Shown here one piece after another: positions 16,429 to 24,348 of a stretch of DNA of 64,000 nt. Origin of the DNA: a bacterium (GTDB taxonomy: Bacteria > Patescibacteriota > Microgenomatia > UBA1406 > GWC2-37-13). The DNA is taken from NCBI GenBank assembly GCA_021825445.1, contig JAKAHA010000001.1, forward strand, positions 1 to 64,000, given 5' to 3'. A program made the position numbers and the translations under genes. The notes under the pieces are model-generated. The model did not search any database, was not told where the DNA came from, and saw nothing but the letters and a program-made list of their open reading frames with translations. Within the stretch, counting starts at the first letter, position 1, and each line of letters opens with the position of its first letter.

Positions 16429-18804
16429 ATGAAACTGACAGGAATTTCGGAGAAGGTTTTTATAGATCGTTATGCACTGAAAAATAAAGCAGGGGACGCT
16501 ATCGAGAAAAAACCCGAAGAGATGTGGGGGAGGATTGCAAAAGCAGTTTCATTGGTTGAAAAAAAATCAAAACAAAAAAAATGGGAAAAAGAATTTTATT
16601 CAATATTAAAAGATTTTAAATATGTTCCCGGCGGCAGAATTTTATCTGGAGCTGGAACTGGTTATGATGTTTCTTTTTATAATTGCTTTGTCATTCCGTC
16701 GCCACGTGATTCCAGAGGAGGAATACTTGAAACACTCGGAAACATGGTTGAGATTATGGCACGCGGTGGTGGAGTAGGAATTAATCTTTCGTCTCTTCGT
16801 CCTCGAGGAGCAAGAGTTAAGAAAGTCAACGGTTTTTCTTCCGGTCCAATAAATTGGGCATCTCTTTTTTCGGTTGCAACAAAAGATATTATTCAACAGG
16901 GTGGCACTCGTCGTGGCGCTTTAATGCTTATGCTTTGGGATTGGCATCCTGATATTGAAGAATTTATTACTGTCAAACAGGATTTATCAAAGATTAATGG
17001 TGCCAATCTTTCTCTCAATATTTCAGATAGCTTTATGGAAGCAGTTGAACGCGATGCCGATTGGCCTCTTGTATTTCCAGACATTAAAGATCCAGAATAT
17101 GACGTCAAATGGACAGGTGATTTGGATGCATGGAAAAAAATGGGTAAAAAAGTTATTGTTCATAAAGTTGTCAAGGCAAGAAAACTTTGGGAATTGGTCG
17201 CAACCGCTGCTTGGAAATCGGCAGAGCCGGGTGTCGTTTTTATGGAGCGTTATAATAAACTTTATAACAATTATTATTGGAATAAAATCATCTGCGTCAA
17301 TCCATGTGGAGAAGAAGGTTTACCGGCCTGGGGCGTTTGTAATTTAGGATCGATTAATTTATCTGCACTAGTCAAAGGGGATGATATCGACGAAAAGGGT
17401 AAATTTGATTTTAATGCTTTAAAAAATATTGTTCGCACAGCAGTTCGTTTTCAAGATAATGTTGTAGATATGGATCCGTATGTTTTTGAAGGAATTCGCA
17501 AAACTCAACTTGAAGGAGAAAGAAGAATAGGGCTTGGGACAATGGGGCTTGGAGATGTCTTGATTAAATTACATTTACGCTATGGATCCGACGAATCTCT
17601 CGAATTTATTGACAAAGTTTATAAATTAATAATGGAAGAAGCGTACCTTGCATCTTCAGAGTTTGCAAAAGAAAAAGGTAGTTTTGCTAAATTTGATCGT
17701 AAACTATATCTTGATGGAAAATTTGTCGCTAAATTAGATGATGAGGTTAAAAAATCTATTAAAAAAAACGGAATAAGAAATTCATTACTTTTAATGCAAG
17801 CTCCAACAGGGTCAACATCACTTATGGCAGGGACAACTAGCGGAATCGAACCAGTCTATGAATTTGAATTTGCTCGTCATGATAGGCTAGGCGATCATAT
17901 TATTCGTCACAATCTTTATGATGCTTGGTATAAAAAACATGAAGAAGAGATAAAGACCGGAAAATTAAAAAAACCTGAATGGTTTATTTCCGCCAATGAA
18001 CTAACTCCTGAAGATCATGTGAAAGTACAGGGAGCAATCCAAAAATATGTTGACGCTTCAATTTCAAAGACGGTCAATGCTCCAAATAGTCACACGGTTG
18101 AAGATGTAAAAAAACTTTATAATCTTGCCTATAAACTAGGATGCAAAGGAATTGCCTATATGAGAGATGGATCGCGTCCTGGGGTGTTGGAAAGAAAACC
18201 AGATGAAAATAAAGCAAAGGAAGATGAACAAAAAGTACTAAACTGTCCAACATATACCGTCAAACCTCGTCCGATGGTAGTCCATGGCTCAACCTATAGA
18301 ATTCAAACACCGGTGGGAATTGCATTTATTACCCTAAATACCAATGGCGGCAATCCTCCAGAACCACTAGAGATGTTTATTACAGTTGGTAAAGCGGGGA
18401 CAGATATTTATGCAATGGCGGAAGGTTTGGGGAGAATGATTTCGGTCGCCCTCAGGTTTTCATCTCATCTATCAGTTGAACAAAGAGTTCAAGAAATTAT
18501 TAATCAACTGTCAGGAATTGGTGGAGCTCGAAGTATGGGATTTGGAAAAGATAGGATAAGAAGTTTGCCTGATGCCGTTGCTAAGGTACTTTCAATGCAC
18601 TATAACTTTAATGGAACAACAAAAAAAACAAATGGAGAAGCACCAAAGTTAGTTACTGCAACCACTCAACCGTCGCTCATTCAACCACTTGTGGCTGTCC
18701 AAAAATCAACGTCATTTGATATATGTTCAAGTTGTGGAGAGGCGACTTTGGTTCACGAGGAAGGATGTAAGAAGTGCTATGGATGTGGATATTCGGAATG
18801 CTAA
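16429..18804 (+). CDS. nrdJ: Adenosylcobalamin-dependent (class II) ribonucleotide reductase
   Basis: 791-aa enzyme reducing ribonucleotides to deoxyribonucleotides with an AdoCbl-derived radical, independent of oxygen. It has the barrel motifs SFYNCFVIPSP (first redox Cys), ARGGGVGINLSSLRPRG, the NPCGEEGLPAWGVCNLGSIN block (catalytic Asn/Cys/Glu, near 288-307) and APTGSTSLMAGTTSG. The C-terminal tail CSSCGE...CKKCYGCGYSEC is a Cys-rich redox/zinc segment. It lacks its own ATP cone; the one in NrdR is separate. It is followed after 1 nt by the cobalamin adenosyltransferase gene, which would make its cofactor. Confidence 0.95.
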   Translation: MKLTGISEKVFIDRYALKNKAGDAIEKKPEEMWGRIAKAVSLVEKKSKQKKWEKEFYSILKDFKYVPGGRILSGAGTGYDVSFYNCFVIPSPRDSRGGILETLGNMVEIMARGGGVGINLSSLRPRGARVKKVNGFSSGPINWASLFSVATKDIIQQGGTRRGALMLMLWDWHPDIEEFITVKQDLSKINGANLSLNISDSFMEAVERDADWPLVFPDIKDPEYDVKWTGDLDAWKKMGKKVIVHKVVKARKLWELVATAAWKSAEPGVVFMERYNKLYNNYYWNKIICVNPCGEEGLPAWGVCNLGSINLSALVKGDDIDEKGKFDFNALKNIVRTAVRFQDNVVDMDPYVFEGIRKTQLEGERRIGLGTMGLGDVLIKLHLRYGSDESLEFIDKVYKLIMEEAYLASSEFAKEKGSFAKFDRKLYLDGKFVAKLDDEVKKSIKKNGIRNSLLLMQAPTGSTSLMAGTTSGIEPVYEFEFARHDRLGDHIIRHNLYDAWYKKHEEEIKTGKLKKPEWFISANELTPEDHVKVQGAIQKYVDASISKTVNAPNSHTVEDVKKLYNLAYKLGCKGIAYMRDGSRPGVLERKPDENKAKEDEQKVLNCPTYTVKPRPMVVHGSTYRIQTPVGIAFITLNTNGGNPPEPLEMFITVGKAGTDIYAMAEGLGRMISVALRFSSHLSVEQRVQEIINQLSGIGGARSMGFGKDRIRSLPDAVAKVLSMHYNFNGTTKKTNGEAPKLVTATTQPSLIQPLVAVQKSTSFDICSSCGEATLVHEEGCKKCYGCGYSEC

Positions 18805-18805
18805 T

Positions 18806-19327
18806 ATGTCAATTTATACTCGTACAGGAGACTCCGGAACAACAGGGTTGTTTGGTGGAAAAAGAATTTCCAAAGCTGATTGCCAAGTTGAAACTTACGG
18901 ATCAATTGATGAATTAACCTCCTACATCGGTTTGGTTGTAGTTAAATTAAAAAACAAAAAAGACATCGATTTTTTAATTGGGATCCAAAAAGATTTGTAT
19001 CAAGTGATGAGTTTTTTGTCCGGAGCAAAGGTTGATTTGTTACTTCTTGAAAAAAAAGTTATGGTATTTGAAAAAACTATTGATGAAATTGAAAAAAAAT
19101 TACCAAAATTAAATAAATTTATTTTACCTGGAGGAAACGAAATTTCAGCACTGTTTCAAATAGTCAGGGTGCTTTGTCGAAAAGCGGAACGGCGGAATAT
19201 AGATTATTTTAATAAATCGGAAATTACCAGTAACCAATTATTGATTATCAAATACCTCAATAGGCTCTCCGATTTATTTTTTGATTTGGCTAGAAAGTAT
19301 GGAAAAGATAGTGAAGTTGTTCTATAA
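18806..19327 (+). CDS. PduO-type cob(I)alamin adenosyltransferase
   Basis: 173-aa enzyme that transfers the adenosyl group of ATP to cob(I)alamin, giving AdoCbl. The start is the ATG at 18806, 1 nt after the nrdJ stop, because the family N-terminus YTRTGDSGTTGLFGGKR (ATP-binding loop) follows directly; the longer open frame into nrdJ is spurious. YGSIDELTSYIGL and the active-site helix with VLCRKAERRN complete the signature. The order nrdR-nrdJ-ATR strongly suggests that it serves the reductase. Confidence 0.93.
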   Translation: MSIYTRTGDSGTTGLFGGKRISKADCQVETYGSIDELTSYIGLVVVKLKNKKDIDFLIGIQKDLYQVMSFLSGAKVDLLLLEKKVMVFEKTIDEIEKKLPKLNKFILPGGNEISALFQIVRVLCRKAERRNIDYFNKSEITSNQLLIIKYLNRLSDLFFDLARKYGKDSEVVL

Positions 19328-19338
19328 TCGTTTAACTT

Positions 19339-19857
19339 ATGAAAAAAATCAAAAAATTAATTCCTTACACAATAATAATATTATTGGCAGTTATTGCTCG
19401 ACTCATTCCTCATGTACCGAATTTTGCCCCAATTGGAGGACTAGCTCTTTTTTCAGGGAGTAATTTTAAAAATAAAATTGCTTTATTAATTCCATTATCT
19501 GCAATGTTTATCTCAGATATTTTTTTGGGATTTCATTCAACAATCCCTTATGTCTATGTCAGCTTCATTATTATTGCTTTGATTGGGGGACTTATAAAAA
19601 ATAACAAGTGGCAGTCATTGGCATTGGCAAGCGTAACTTCTTCTATCTTATTTTTTATAATTACCAACTTTGGAGTCTGGGCAACTGGTTCAATGTATGT
19701 AAAAAATTTAAATGGCTTGATGCAGAGTTATGTGATGGGTTTACCATTTTTCCGAAACACTTTAATTTCCGATTTATTTTATTCTTTTACATTCTTCTAC
19801 GGATATAGATTTTTATCCAATATTAATTTTTCAAAACTTCGAAAACTTCACTCTTAA
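19339..19857 (+). CDS. DUF6580 family putative transport protein
   Basis: 172-aa integral membrane protein with about five helices. It has the family's N-terminal ARLIPHVPNFAPIGGLALFSG pattern (near 20-40) and resembles small substrate-binding (S-component-like) membrane proteins. It begins 11 nt after the cobalamin adenosyltransferase and ends the nrd operon. From this position I infer a role in corrinoid or precursor uptake, which an organism without cobalamin synthesis would need. The family's substrate is not established to my knowledge, so the role is a hypothesis. Confidence 0.68.
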   Translation: MKKIKKLIPYTIIILLAVIARLIPHVPNFAPIGGLALFSGSNFKNKIALLIPLSAMFISDIFLGFHSTIPYVYVSFIIIALIGGLIKNNKWQSLALASVTSSILFFIITNFGVWATGSMYVKNLNGLMQSYVMGLPFFRNTLISDLFYSFTFFYGYRFLSNINFSKLRKLHS

Positions 19858-19868
19858 TTTTGTAAGAC

Positions 19869-19936
19869 ATATATCGTCATTTTTATCCCGCTTCCACGCC
19901 CTATTTCCGCATTTTTGTAGGTTATAAACGGTGGAC
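19869..19936 (+). repeat. ~67-nt dispersed repeat ending TTTTGTAGGTTATAAACG, copy 1
   Basis: Shared with 21867-21933 and, more diverged, 60982-61049: TATATCGTCA, then TTATCCCG, ACGCCCTATTTCC, TTTTGTAGGTTATAA and a CG-TTGAC-like end. A partial copy on the other strand is at 9978-9999. Here it lies just upstream of the RAYT gene. Confidence 0.65.
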
Positions 19937-19965
19937 ATTGTTTGACATTTAATTTATATATTTCC

Positions 19966-19993
19966 GTAGGAACAGGCATGCCTGTTCCCTACA
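19966..19993. repeat. GTAG-headed palindrome upstream of the RAYT gene
   Basis: GTAGG, then the perfect 16-bp palindrome AACAGGCATGCCTGTT, then CCCTAC. Both ends present GTAG, the tetranucleotide that known RAYT proteins recognise at the foot of REP hairpins. It ends 5 nt before the chosen start codon. Confidence 0.75.
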
Positions 19994-19998
19994 AATAT

Positions 19999-20580
19999 AT
20001 GAACGACATAAAACATCGTAAACCCAACCGTTTGAAAAAATATAATTATTCAGATGCGGGATGGTATTTTATAACAATATGTACACAAAACATGGAATGT
20101 TTGTTTGGGAATATCATTAACAATGAAATGAATTTAAACATGTTTGGAGGAATTGTCAAACAATATTGGTCAAATATACAGGAATATTTTGTAAATGTAG
20201 AATCGGATGAATATGTGATTATGCCAAACCATGTTCATGGAATTATTGTTATTCGAAATGAAAAACCGTTCGTAGGGAACGACCACCGTGTCGTTCCATT
20301 CAACAATCAGGTCGGACACGATGGTCCGACCCTACGAAAACATGATCGTCAAAATCAATTATTATTTCGTATTGTCCAATGGTTTAAAACAATAACAACA
20401 AACGTTTACATTAAAGGTGTCAAAAATAATCAATTTTCACGATTTAATAAACGAATTTGGCAAAAATCATTTTATGAACATATTATTCGTAACGAATTGG
20501 ACTTATTTCGGATTGGTCAGTATATGCGAGATAATCCATTAAATTGGGATAGTGATAGAAATAATTTAAAAATAAAATAA
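19999..20580 (+). CDS. REP-associated tyrosine transposase (RAYT, Y1 family)
   Basis: 193-aa HUH endonuclease of the IS200-like Y1 superfamily. I start it at ATG 19999, since MNDIKHRKPNRLKKY is the usual N-terminus and the longer frame runs through the hairpin. It shows GWYFITICTQ, the HUH pair in MPNHVHGIIVI and the C-terminal SFYEHIIRNE plus the catalytic-Tyr helix IGQYMRDNPLNW. Such single-copy domesticated transposases mobilise REP hairpins. About 70 nt (20269-20338) of the middle is itself a double-hairpin element read in frame. No IS-type terminal repeats flank the gene. Confidence 0.88.
   Translation: MNDIKHRKPNRLKKYNYSDAGWYFITICTQNMECLFGNIINNEMNLNMFGGIVKQYWSNIQEYFVNVESDEYVIMPNHVHGIIVIRNEKPFVGNDHRVVPFNNQVGHDGPTLRKHDRQNQLLFRIVQWFKTITTNVYIKGVKNNQFSRFNKRIWQKSFYEHIIRNELDLFRIGQYMRDNPLNWDSDRNNLKIK
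20269..20338. repeat. Double-hairpin REPIN-like element in frame inside the RAYT gene
   Basis: Outer arms TTCGTAGGG (20269-20277) and CCCTACGAA (20330-20338) pair. Inside lie hairpins GGAACGAC/GTCGTTCC (20276-20297) and GTCGGAC/GTCCGAC (20311-20330). It encodes a polar loop (about VGNDHRVVPFNNQVGHDGPT) that leaves the frame open. Confidence 0.8.
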
Positions 20581-20582
20581 TT

Positions 20583-21065
20583 TCAACCAAAAACTGGAAT
20601 CGAAAATTTTTCCTTCAAATATTTTTTATACAACTCCAAATTATCTCCATGATCAAAGGCGATCTCATTTTTTGAGGGAAGTTTGTTTAGGTCAAACCAT
20701 TGAAGGTTGCTAACTTCTTCATCCGATTTTCCAGTTTGTTTAACAGCATTTGCCACAAATATTATGTCAACATTTTGCCGGTCTTCCATTGGGCGATTGG
20801 GGTTATCGTTTATTCGAAATAATTTTAGATTGTTTATTTCCCATCCCGATTCTTCCATCACTTCCCGAATAACTGCCTGAATTAAATTTTCATCTCTTCC
20901 AAAAAATCCTCCAAGTAACCCCCACTTTCCTGATTCAAGAATTGGCTTTCCGGCAAAAGTTCCCCTTTTTCCAAGAAGAATTTGATTGTCTTTTACAACA
21001 ATTGCATTAACAGTTATATGACGAAGAGAAGCCTTACTATTATTTTCAAAAGTACAAGTGATCAT
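20583..21065 (-). CDS. Nudix hydrolase
   Basis: 160-aa nucleoside-diphosphate-linked-moiety hydrolase. The complete Nudix box GX5EX7REVXEEXG is at residues 53-75 (G53, E59, REVMEESGW 67-75), giving the metal site. The N-terminus ITVNAIVVKDNQILLGKRG is typical of ADP-ribose or mutated-nucleotide hydrolases; VSNLQWFDLNKLP follows. The substrate is not predictable. It is transcribed divergently from the gene at 21087 from overlapping -10 elements and ends 2 nt from the RAYT stop. Confidence 0.87.
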   Translation of the reverse strand: MITCTFENNSKASLRHITVNAIVVKDNQILLGKRGTFAGKPILESGKWGLLGGFFGRDENLIQAVIREVMEESGWEINNLKLFRINDNPNRPMEDRQNVDIIFVANAVKQTGKSDEEVSNLQWFDLNKLPSKNEIAFDHGDNLELYKKYLKEKFSIPVFG

Positions 21066-21072
21066 TGTTTAT

Positions 21073-21080
21073 ATTATAAT
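21073..21080. promoter_or_regulatory. Overlapping divergent -10 elements
   Basis: The minus-strand TATAAT occupies 21073-21078, 7 nt before the Nudix ATG (21065). The plus-strand TATAAT occupies 21075-21080, 6 nt before the ATG at 21087. The two hexamers share 4 bp, so polymerases would exclude each other. Neither has a strong -35. Confidence 0.5.
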
Positions 21081-21086
21081 CAAAAT

Positions 21087-21494
21087 ATGACTAATAATTT
21101 TACTGCAATCGATGATCTGTTGAAAAAAAATAAAAATGTCAGTCTTCCAAAGGAGGCCGAACCAATAACGTCAGAAAAATTTGAAATAGAGGAGCCAGTC
21201 GAAGATAAGGTTGAGGAAGAAGTGAGGCCTTTTGTCTCTTCAAGAGCAGAAACGATTGAGTTGCCACCCGATTTAAAAGCATTAGGTTTACAGGCGGTCC
21301 CTCATTCAAAATTTCCAAAATATAAAAATATTAAGTTACCTTTGAGTGATGAAAAAATTGTTGTGGGTAAAAAGGCTCCAATCACTTCATCAATAAGATG
21401 GTTGGCGGAATTTGCACTTTTTATTCTTGCTCAAGCTCATTTAGGTCTGAAAGTGGTTCATGGGAGAGTGATTAGAGTGTTAAAACTTGATTAA
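21087..21494 (+). CDS. Conserved-looking hypothetical protein
   Basis: 135 aa from ATG 21087, chosen because TATAAT lies 6 nt upstream and the divergent Nudix gene occupies the longer frame. The N-terminal half is acidic and probably disordered (EEPVEDKVEEEV). The C-terminal half has LPPDLKALGLQAVP and a hydrophobic stretch RWLAEFALFILAQAHLG that could be a membrane-associated helix. I do not recognise a family. It overlaps the convergent thioredoxin gene by 4 nt. Confidence 0.6.
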   Translation: MTNNFTAIDDLLKKNKNVSLPKEAEPITSEKFEIEEPVEDKVEEEVRPFVSSRAETIELPPDLKALGLQAVPHSKFPKYKNIKLPLSDEKIVVGKKAPITSSIRWLAEFALFILAQAHLGLKVVHGRVIRVLKLD

Positions 21495-21808
21495 ACAGCC
21501 TTGTTTATTTCGGCTAAAAAACCTTCTTTACTGACGGCACCAACGAATTGATTAACAACTTGACCATCTTTAAAAACTAAAAAAGTCGGGATAGAAAAAA
21601 CTTGATATTGTGAAGATAGTTCTTGATTTTGATCGACATCAACTTTGACAAATTTTACATTTTTTACCTCTTCAGCCAACTGTTCAATGATTGGTCCGGT
21701 TGCTTTACAAGGTCCACACCAAGTGGCGTAAAAATCAACCAAAACAACTCCTTTAGTTTTTAATACTTCGGCTTCAAAATTATTTTTATCAAGGTGTAAA
21801 ACAGCCAT
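21491..21808 (-). CDS. trxA: Thioredoxin
   Basis: 105-aa cytoplasmic dithiol reductant. The active site WCGPC is at residues 30-34 within VDFYATWCGPCK, with the cis-Pro in FSIPTFLVFKDG. Full length for classical thioredoxin. It could supply electrons to the class II ribonucleotide reductase. A TATGAT hexamer lies 8 nt before the ATG. Confidence 0.94.
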   Translation of the reverse strand: MAVLHLDKNNFEAEVLKTKGVVLVDFYATWCGPCKATGPIIEQLAEEVKNVKFVKVDVDQNQELSSQYQVFSIPTFLVFKDGQVVNQFVGAVSKEGFLAEINKAV

Positions 21809-21866
21809 AGGTTTATATCATAATCCCTCCAATTTTTAATGTCAAATGTAAATAATAGACGAGGTG

Positions 21867-21933
21867 TATATCGTCAAAATTATCCCGTCTCTACGCCCTA
21901 TTTCCACACTTTTGTAGGTTATAAGCGATTGAC
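21867..21933 (+). repeat. ~67-nt dispersed repeat, copy 2
   Basis: Best preserved copy: TATATCGTCAAAATTATCCCG, ACGCCCTATTTCCACAC, TTTTGTAGGTTATAAGCGATTGAC. It lies between trxA and the S23 gene, next to the left inverted repeat of the latter. Confidence 0.65.
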
Positions 21934-21946
21934 TAAAATAGTACAT

Positions 21947-22373
21947 TATTGTTTCATTGTTTTATTGTTAAATTGTTAAAACAAAAACATGCAATATCTA
22001 AAGCTGAATAATATCAGTTGTTATAAAAGATCTTTGTTTTTATCAAAATATGTTTGGGATATTGTTATTGTTTTGGATTGGTTTAAAAAACAAACTGTCG
22101 GTAGTCAATTTGTTCGTGCTATTGACTCAATATCAGCAAACATTGCGGAGGGTTTTGGAAGATATAATAAGAAAGATAAGATTAAATTTTATCATTATAG
22201 TTTCGGTTCTGTAAAAGAATCATGTGATTGGAATGAAAAATCTAAATCGAGAGATTTAATAACAATTAAACAATATAACCATATATTAACTGAACTTCAA
22301 ATCTTACCTAAAGAAATTAACCAACTAATCCAATTTACTAATCAAAAATTAAAAGATTAACAATGAAACAATA
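21947..22373. repeat. 15-nt inverted repeats flanking the S23 gene
   Basis: TATTGTTTCATTGTT at 21947-21961 and its exact reverse complement AACAATGAAACAATA at 22359-22373, the right copy overlapping the stop codon. Together they bracket the four-helix gene like terminal repeats. Confidence 0.6.
21989..22360 (+). CDS. Four-helix-bundle protein, S23/23S rRNA intervening-sequence family
   Basis: 123 aa. It has the family core DSISANIAEGFGRYNKKDKIKFY near residues 46-68 (in two parts: DSISANIAEGFGR, then KIKFYHYSFGSVKES) and a helical C-terminus ITELQILPKEINQLI-like. Relatives are encoded in intervening sequences of 23S rRNA genes and elsewhere as stand-alone genes that are often variable between strains. 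Function is unknown. The gene is bracketed by exact 15-nt inverted repeats, which suggests past mobility. Confidence 0.8.
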   Translation: MQYLKLNNISCYKRSLFLSKYVWDIVIVLDWFKKQTVGSQFVRAIDSISANIAEGFGRYNKKDKIKFYHYSFGSVKESCDWNEKSKSRDLITIKQYNHILTELQILPKEINQLIQFTNQKLKD

Positions 22374-22417
22374 TAATAATCTAACAATTTGGTCGTTATT
22401 AATTATTTATTAATCTT

Positions 22418-23938
22418 ATGTTATCCAAGATATATTCAGGAACTGTAATTGGACTTGACGGAATATTGATAGAGGTTGAGGTTGACGTGGCTTCAAAAGG
22501 TTTTCCCGGTTTTACGATTGTTGGTTTACCTGACAAGGCAGTTGGAGAGGCGAAGGAGCGAGTGAGGGCAGCTATCAATAATGCCAATCTTAAAATTCCA
22601 GATACGAGAATTACCGTCAATTTAGCTCCAGCTGATATTCCAAAAGTCGGCTCCGCATTTGATTTACCAATAGCAGTTGGAATTTTAACTGCGGGGGAAA
22701 TGATTAAGGCAGATAAATTACCAGACAGTTTATTTATAGGTGAACTCTCTTTAAGAGGGGATGTCCGCAGAGTCCCTGGAGCAATCTCAATTGCACTTCT
22801 TGCTAAATCGAAAAAAATAAAAAAAATTTTTATTTCGAAAGAAAATTTAAGTGAAGTAGTCCTGGTTGATGGGATAGAGATTTATCCAATTGATCGTCTG
22901 ACTGATTTAATTTTGCATTTGAATGAAATTAAATTAATTCCTCCTTTTCCTCATAAAGATTTTAGCAGTATATTAAGCGAAGAAAAATATGATTATTTAT
23001 TTGAAGATATTAAAGGTCAAGAAACGGCTAAACGTGCTCTTGAAATTGCCGCCTCGGGATTTCATAATATCATTCTCAAAGGTCCACCTGGGACCGGAAA
23101 GACTTTGCTTTCAAGGGCATTCCCCTCAATTCTCCCACCAATGGAAAAGGAAGAAATACTTGAAGTGACAAAAATTTATTCGGTGGCAGGTCTACTTCAC
23201 AATCAAAATTTTATTGCCAGCCGACCTTTTCGCTCTCCCCATCACACGACCTCTCGCATCGGTTTGGTTGGTGGTGGCTCAAATCCTGCTCCTGGTGAAA
23301 TTTCGCTTGCTCATCGGGGAGTTTTATTTTTGGACGAAATTCCAGAATTTCCCAGGACGACTCTTGAAAGCCTTCGGCAACCTCTAGAGGATGGGTTCAT
23401 TACCATATCACGTGCGTCGGGAACGCTTATTTTTCCATCGCGATTTTTACTTCTTGCTGCCTCCAATCCCTGTCCGTGTGGATATTTAGGTCATGAAAAA
23501 AAACCATGCCACTGTTTGCCCGGGACAATTTTAAAATATCAAAAAAGACTTTCAGGACCACTACTGGATCGAATTGATTTACACATCGATGTTCCATCAG
23601 TTAGCCAAGAAAAATTAACCAGTAACGTTTTAAGCGAGTCGAGTCAAAAGGTAAGAGGGCGAGTAGTTGCAGCCCGGGAAATTCAAAAGAAAAGATTTGA
23701 AGGATTAAAAATTTTTAATAATGGAGAGATGTCATCAGCACAAATTAAAAAATTTTGTCAATTAACTCCTGAGGCGGTCAATTTACTTAAACAAGCAATT
23801 GCCAAACTATCACTCTCTGCCCGAAGTTATTTTAAAACAATTAAAATCAGCCAGACAATCGCCGACCTAAATGGAAAAGAAAAAATTGAGGCAGAATATG
23901 TATCTGAAGCCTTGCAATTTCGATCTCACGACGAATAG
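22418..23938 (+). CDS. comM: YifB/ComM family Mg-chelatase-like AAA ATPase
   Basis: 506-aa AAA+ protein; ComM is a helicase promoting branch migration during natural transformation. The N-terminal Lon-protease-like domain (GFPGFTIVGLPDKAVGEAKERV) is followed by Walker A GPPGTGKT near residues 223-230, Walker B VLFLDEIPEF and the C-terminal lid (SARSYFKTIKISQTIADL). The Cys-rich CPCGYLGHEKKPCHC insertion is typical of the family. With ComF and pilin-like genes in the window it fits competence, by inference. Confidence 0.92.
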   Translation: MLSKIYSGTVIGLDGILIEVEVDVASKGFPGFTIVGLPDKAVGEAKERVRAAINNANLKIPDTRITVNLAPADIPKVGSAFDLPIAVGILTAGEMIKADKLPDSLFIGELSLRGDVRRVPGAISIALLAKSKKIKKIFISKENLSEVVLVDGIEIYPIDRLTDLILHLNEIKLIPPFPHKDFSSILSEEKYDYLFEDIKGQETAKRALEIAASGFHNIILKGPPGTGKTLLSRAFPSILPPMEKEEILEVTKIYSVAGLLHNQNFIASRPFRSPHHTTSRIGLVGGGSNPAPGEISLAHRGVLFLDEIPEFPRTTLESLRQPLEDGFITISRASGTLIFPSRFLLLAASNPCPCGYLGHEKKPCHCLPGTILKYQKRLSGPLLDRIDLHIDVPSVSQEKLTSNVLSESSQKVRGRVVAAREIQKKRFEGLKIFNNGEMSSAQIKKFCQLTPEAVNLLKQAIAKLSLSARSYFKTIKISQTIADLNGKEKIEAEYVSEALQFRSHDE

Positions 23939-23941
23939 GCA

Positions 23942-23970
23942 TTGACAAGCCAAAAAAGATTCTTTATACT
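23942..23970 (+). promoter_or_regulatory. Strong promoter of the pilin-like pair, leaderless geometry
   Basis: TTGACA (23942-23947), a 17-nt spacer and TATACT (23965-23970), 6 nt before the ATG at 23977. The transcript should begin at or next to the start codon. Confidence 0.7.
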
Positions 23971-23976
23971 TTTTCT

Positions 23977-24345
23977 ATGAATCTTGATAAATTATTAGCA
24001 GGTGGATTAACTCCGACACAGTTGAACAGTGTCTCTTCGGATACAAACGTTAATTTGGGTTTTCAGGTTCCTTCTTTCGATACGGTTTTGTCTTTTGCGA
24101 TTCGGTTTATTTTTATTATATCTGGATTGGTTGCCCTTCTTTATTTGCTTCTTGGAGCCATCGCTTGGATCACATCAGGTGGCAATAAAGAGTCAGTAGA
24201 GAAGGCTAGAGAGAAGATTCAAGCAGCTTTAATTGGAATAATTTTATTATTTGCAGTTTTGGCGATCGTTGGAGTTGTTGAAAATATATTTAGTCTAGGG
24301 CTAGGGATAACGAGACCAATCATATTCCCAAAGTTAATTAACTAA
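23977..24345 (+). CDS. VirB2/TrbC-type pilin-like membrane protein 1
   Basis: 122 aa with two transmembrane helices (about 42-68 and 85-108) separated by ITSGGNKESVEKAREKIQAA. That two-helix hairpin with a charged loop is the pattern of type IV secretion pilin subunits (VirB2/TrbC) widely seen in Patescibacteria. The N-terminus is not a classic signal peptide. It has a strong promoter of its own and is 3 nt from a second protein of the same architecture. The assembled structure is unknown; conjugation genes are absent from the window. Confidence 0.65.
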   Translation: MNLDKLLAGGLTPTQLNSVSSDTNVNLGFQVPSFDTVLSFAIRFIFIISGLVALLYLLLGAIAWITSGGNKESVEKAREKIQAALIGIILLFAVLAIVGVVENIFSLGLGITRPIIFPKLIN

Positions 24346-24348
24346 TTC

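Noticed and set aside
16642..17347. Additional frames opposite and within nrdJ
   Set aside because: They are shadows of the strongly conserved nrdJ frame and carry no recognisable protein features.
18689..18805. Extended N-terminus of the cobalamin adenosyltransferase inside nrdJ
   Set aside because: It is out-of-frame nrdJ sequence; the family N-terminus starts right after ATG 18806.
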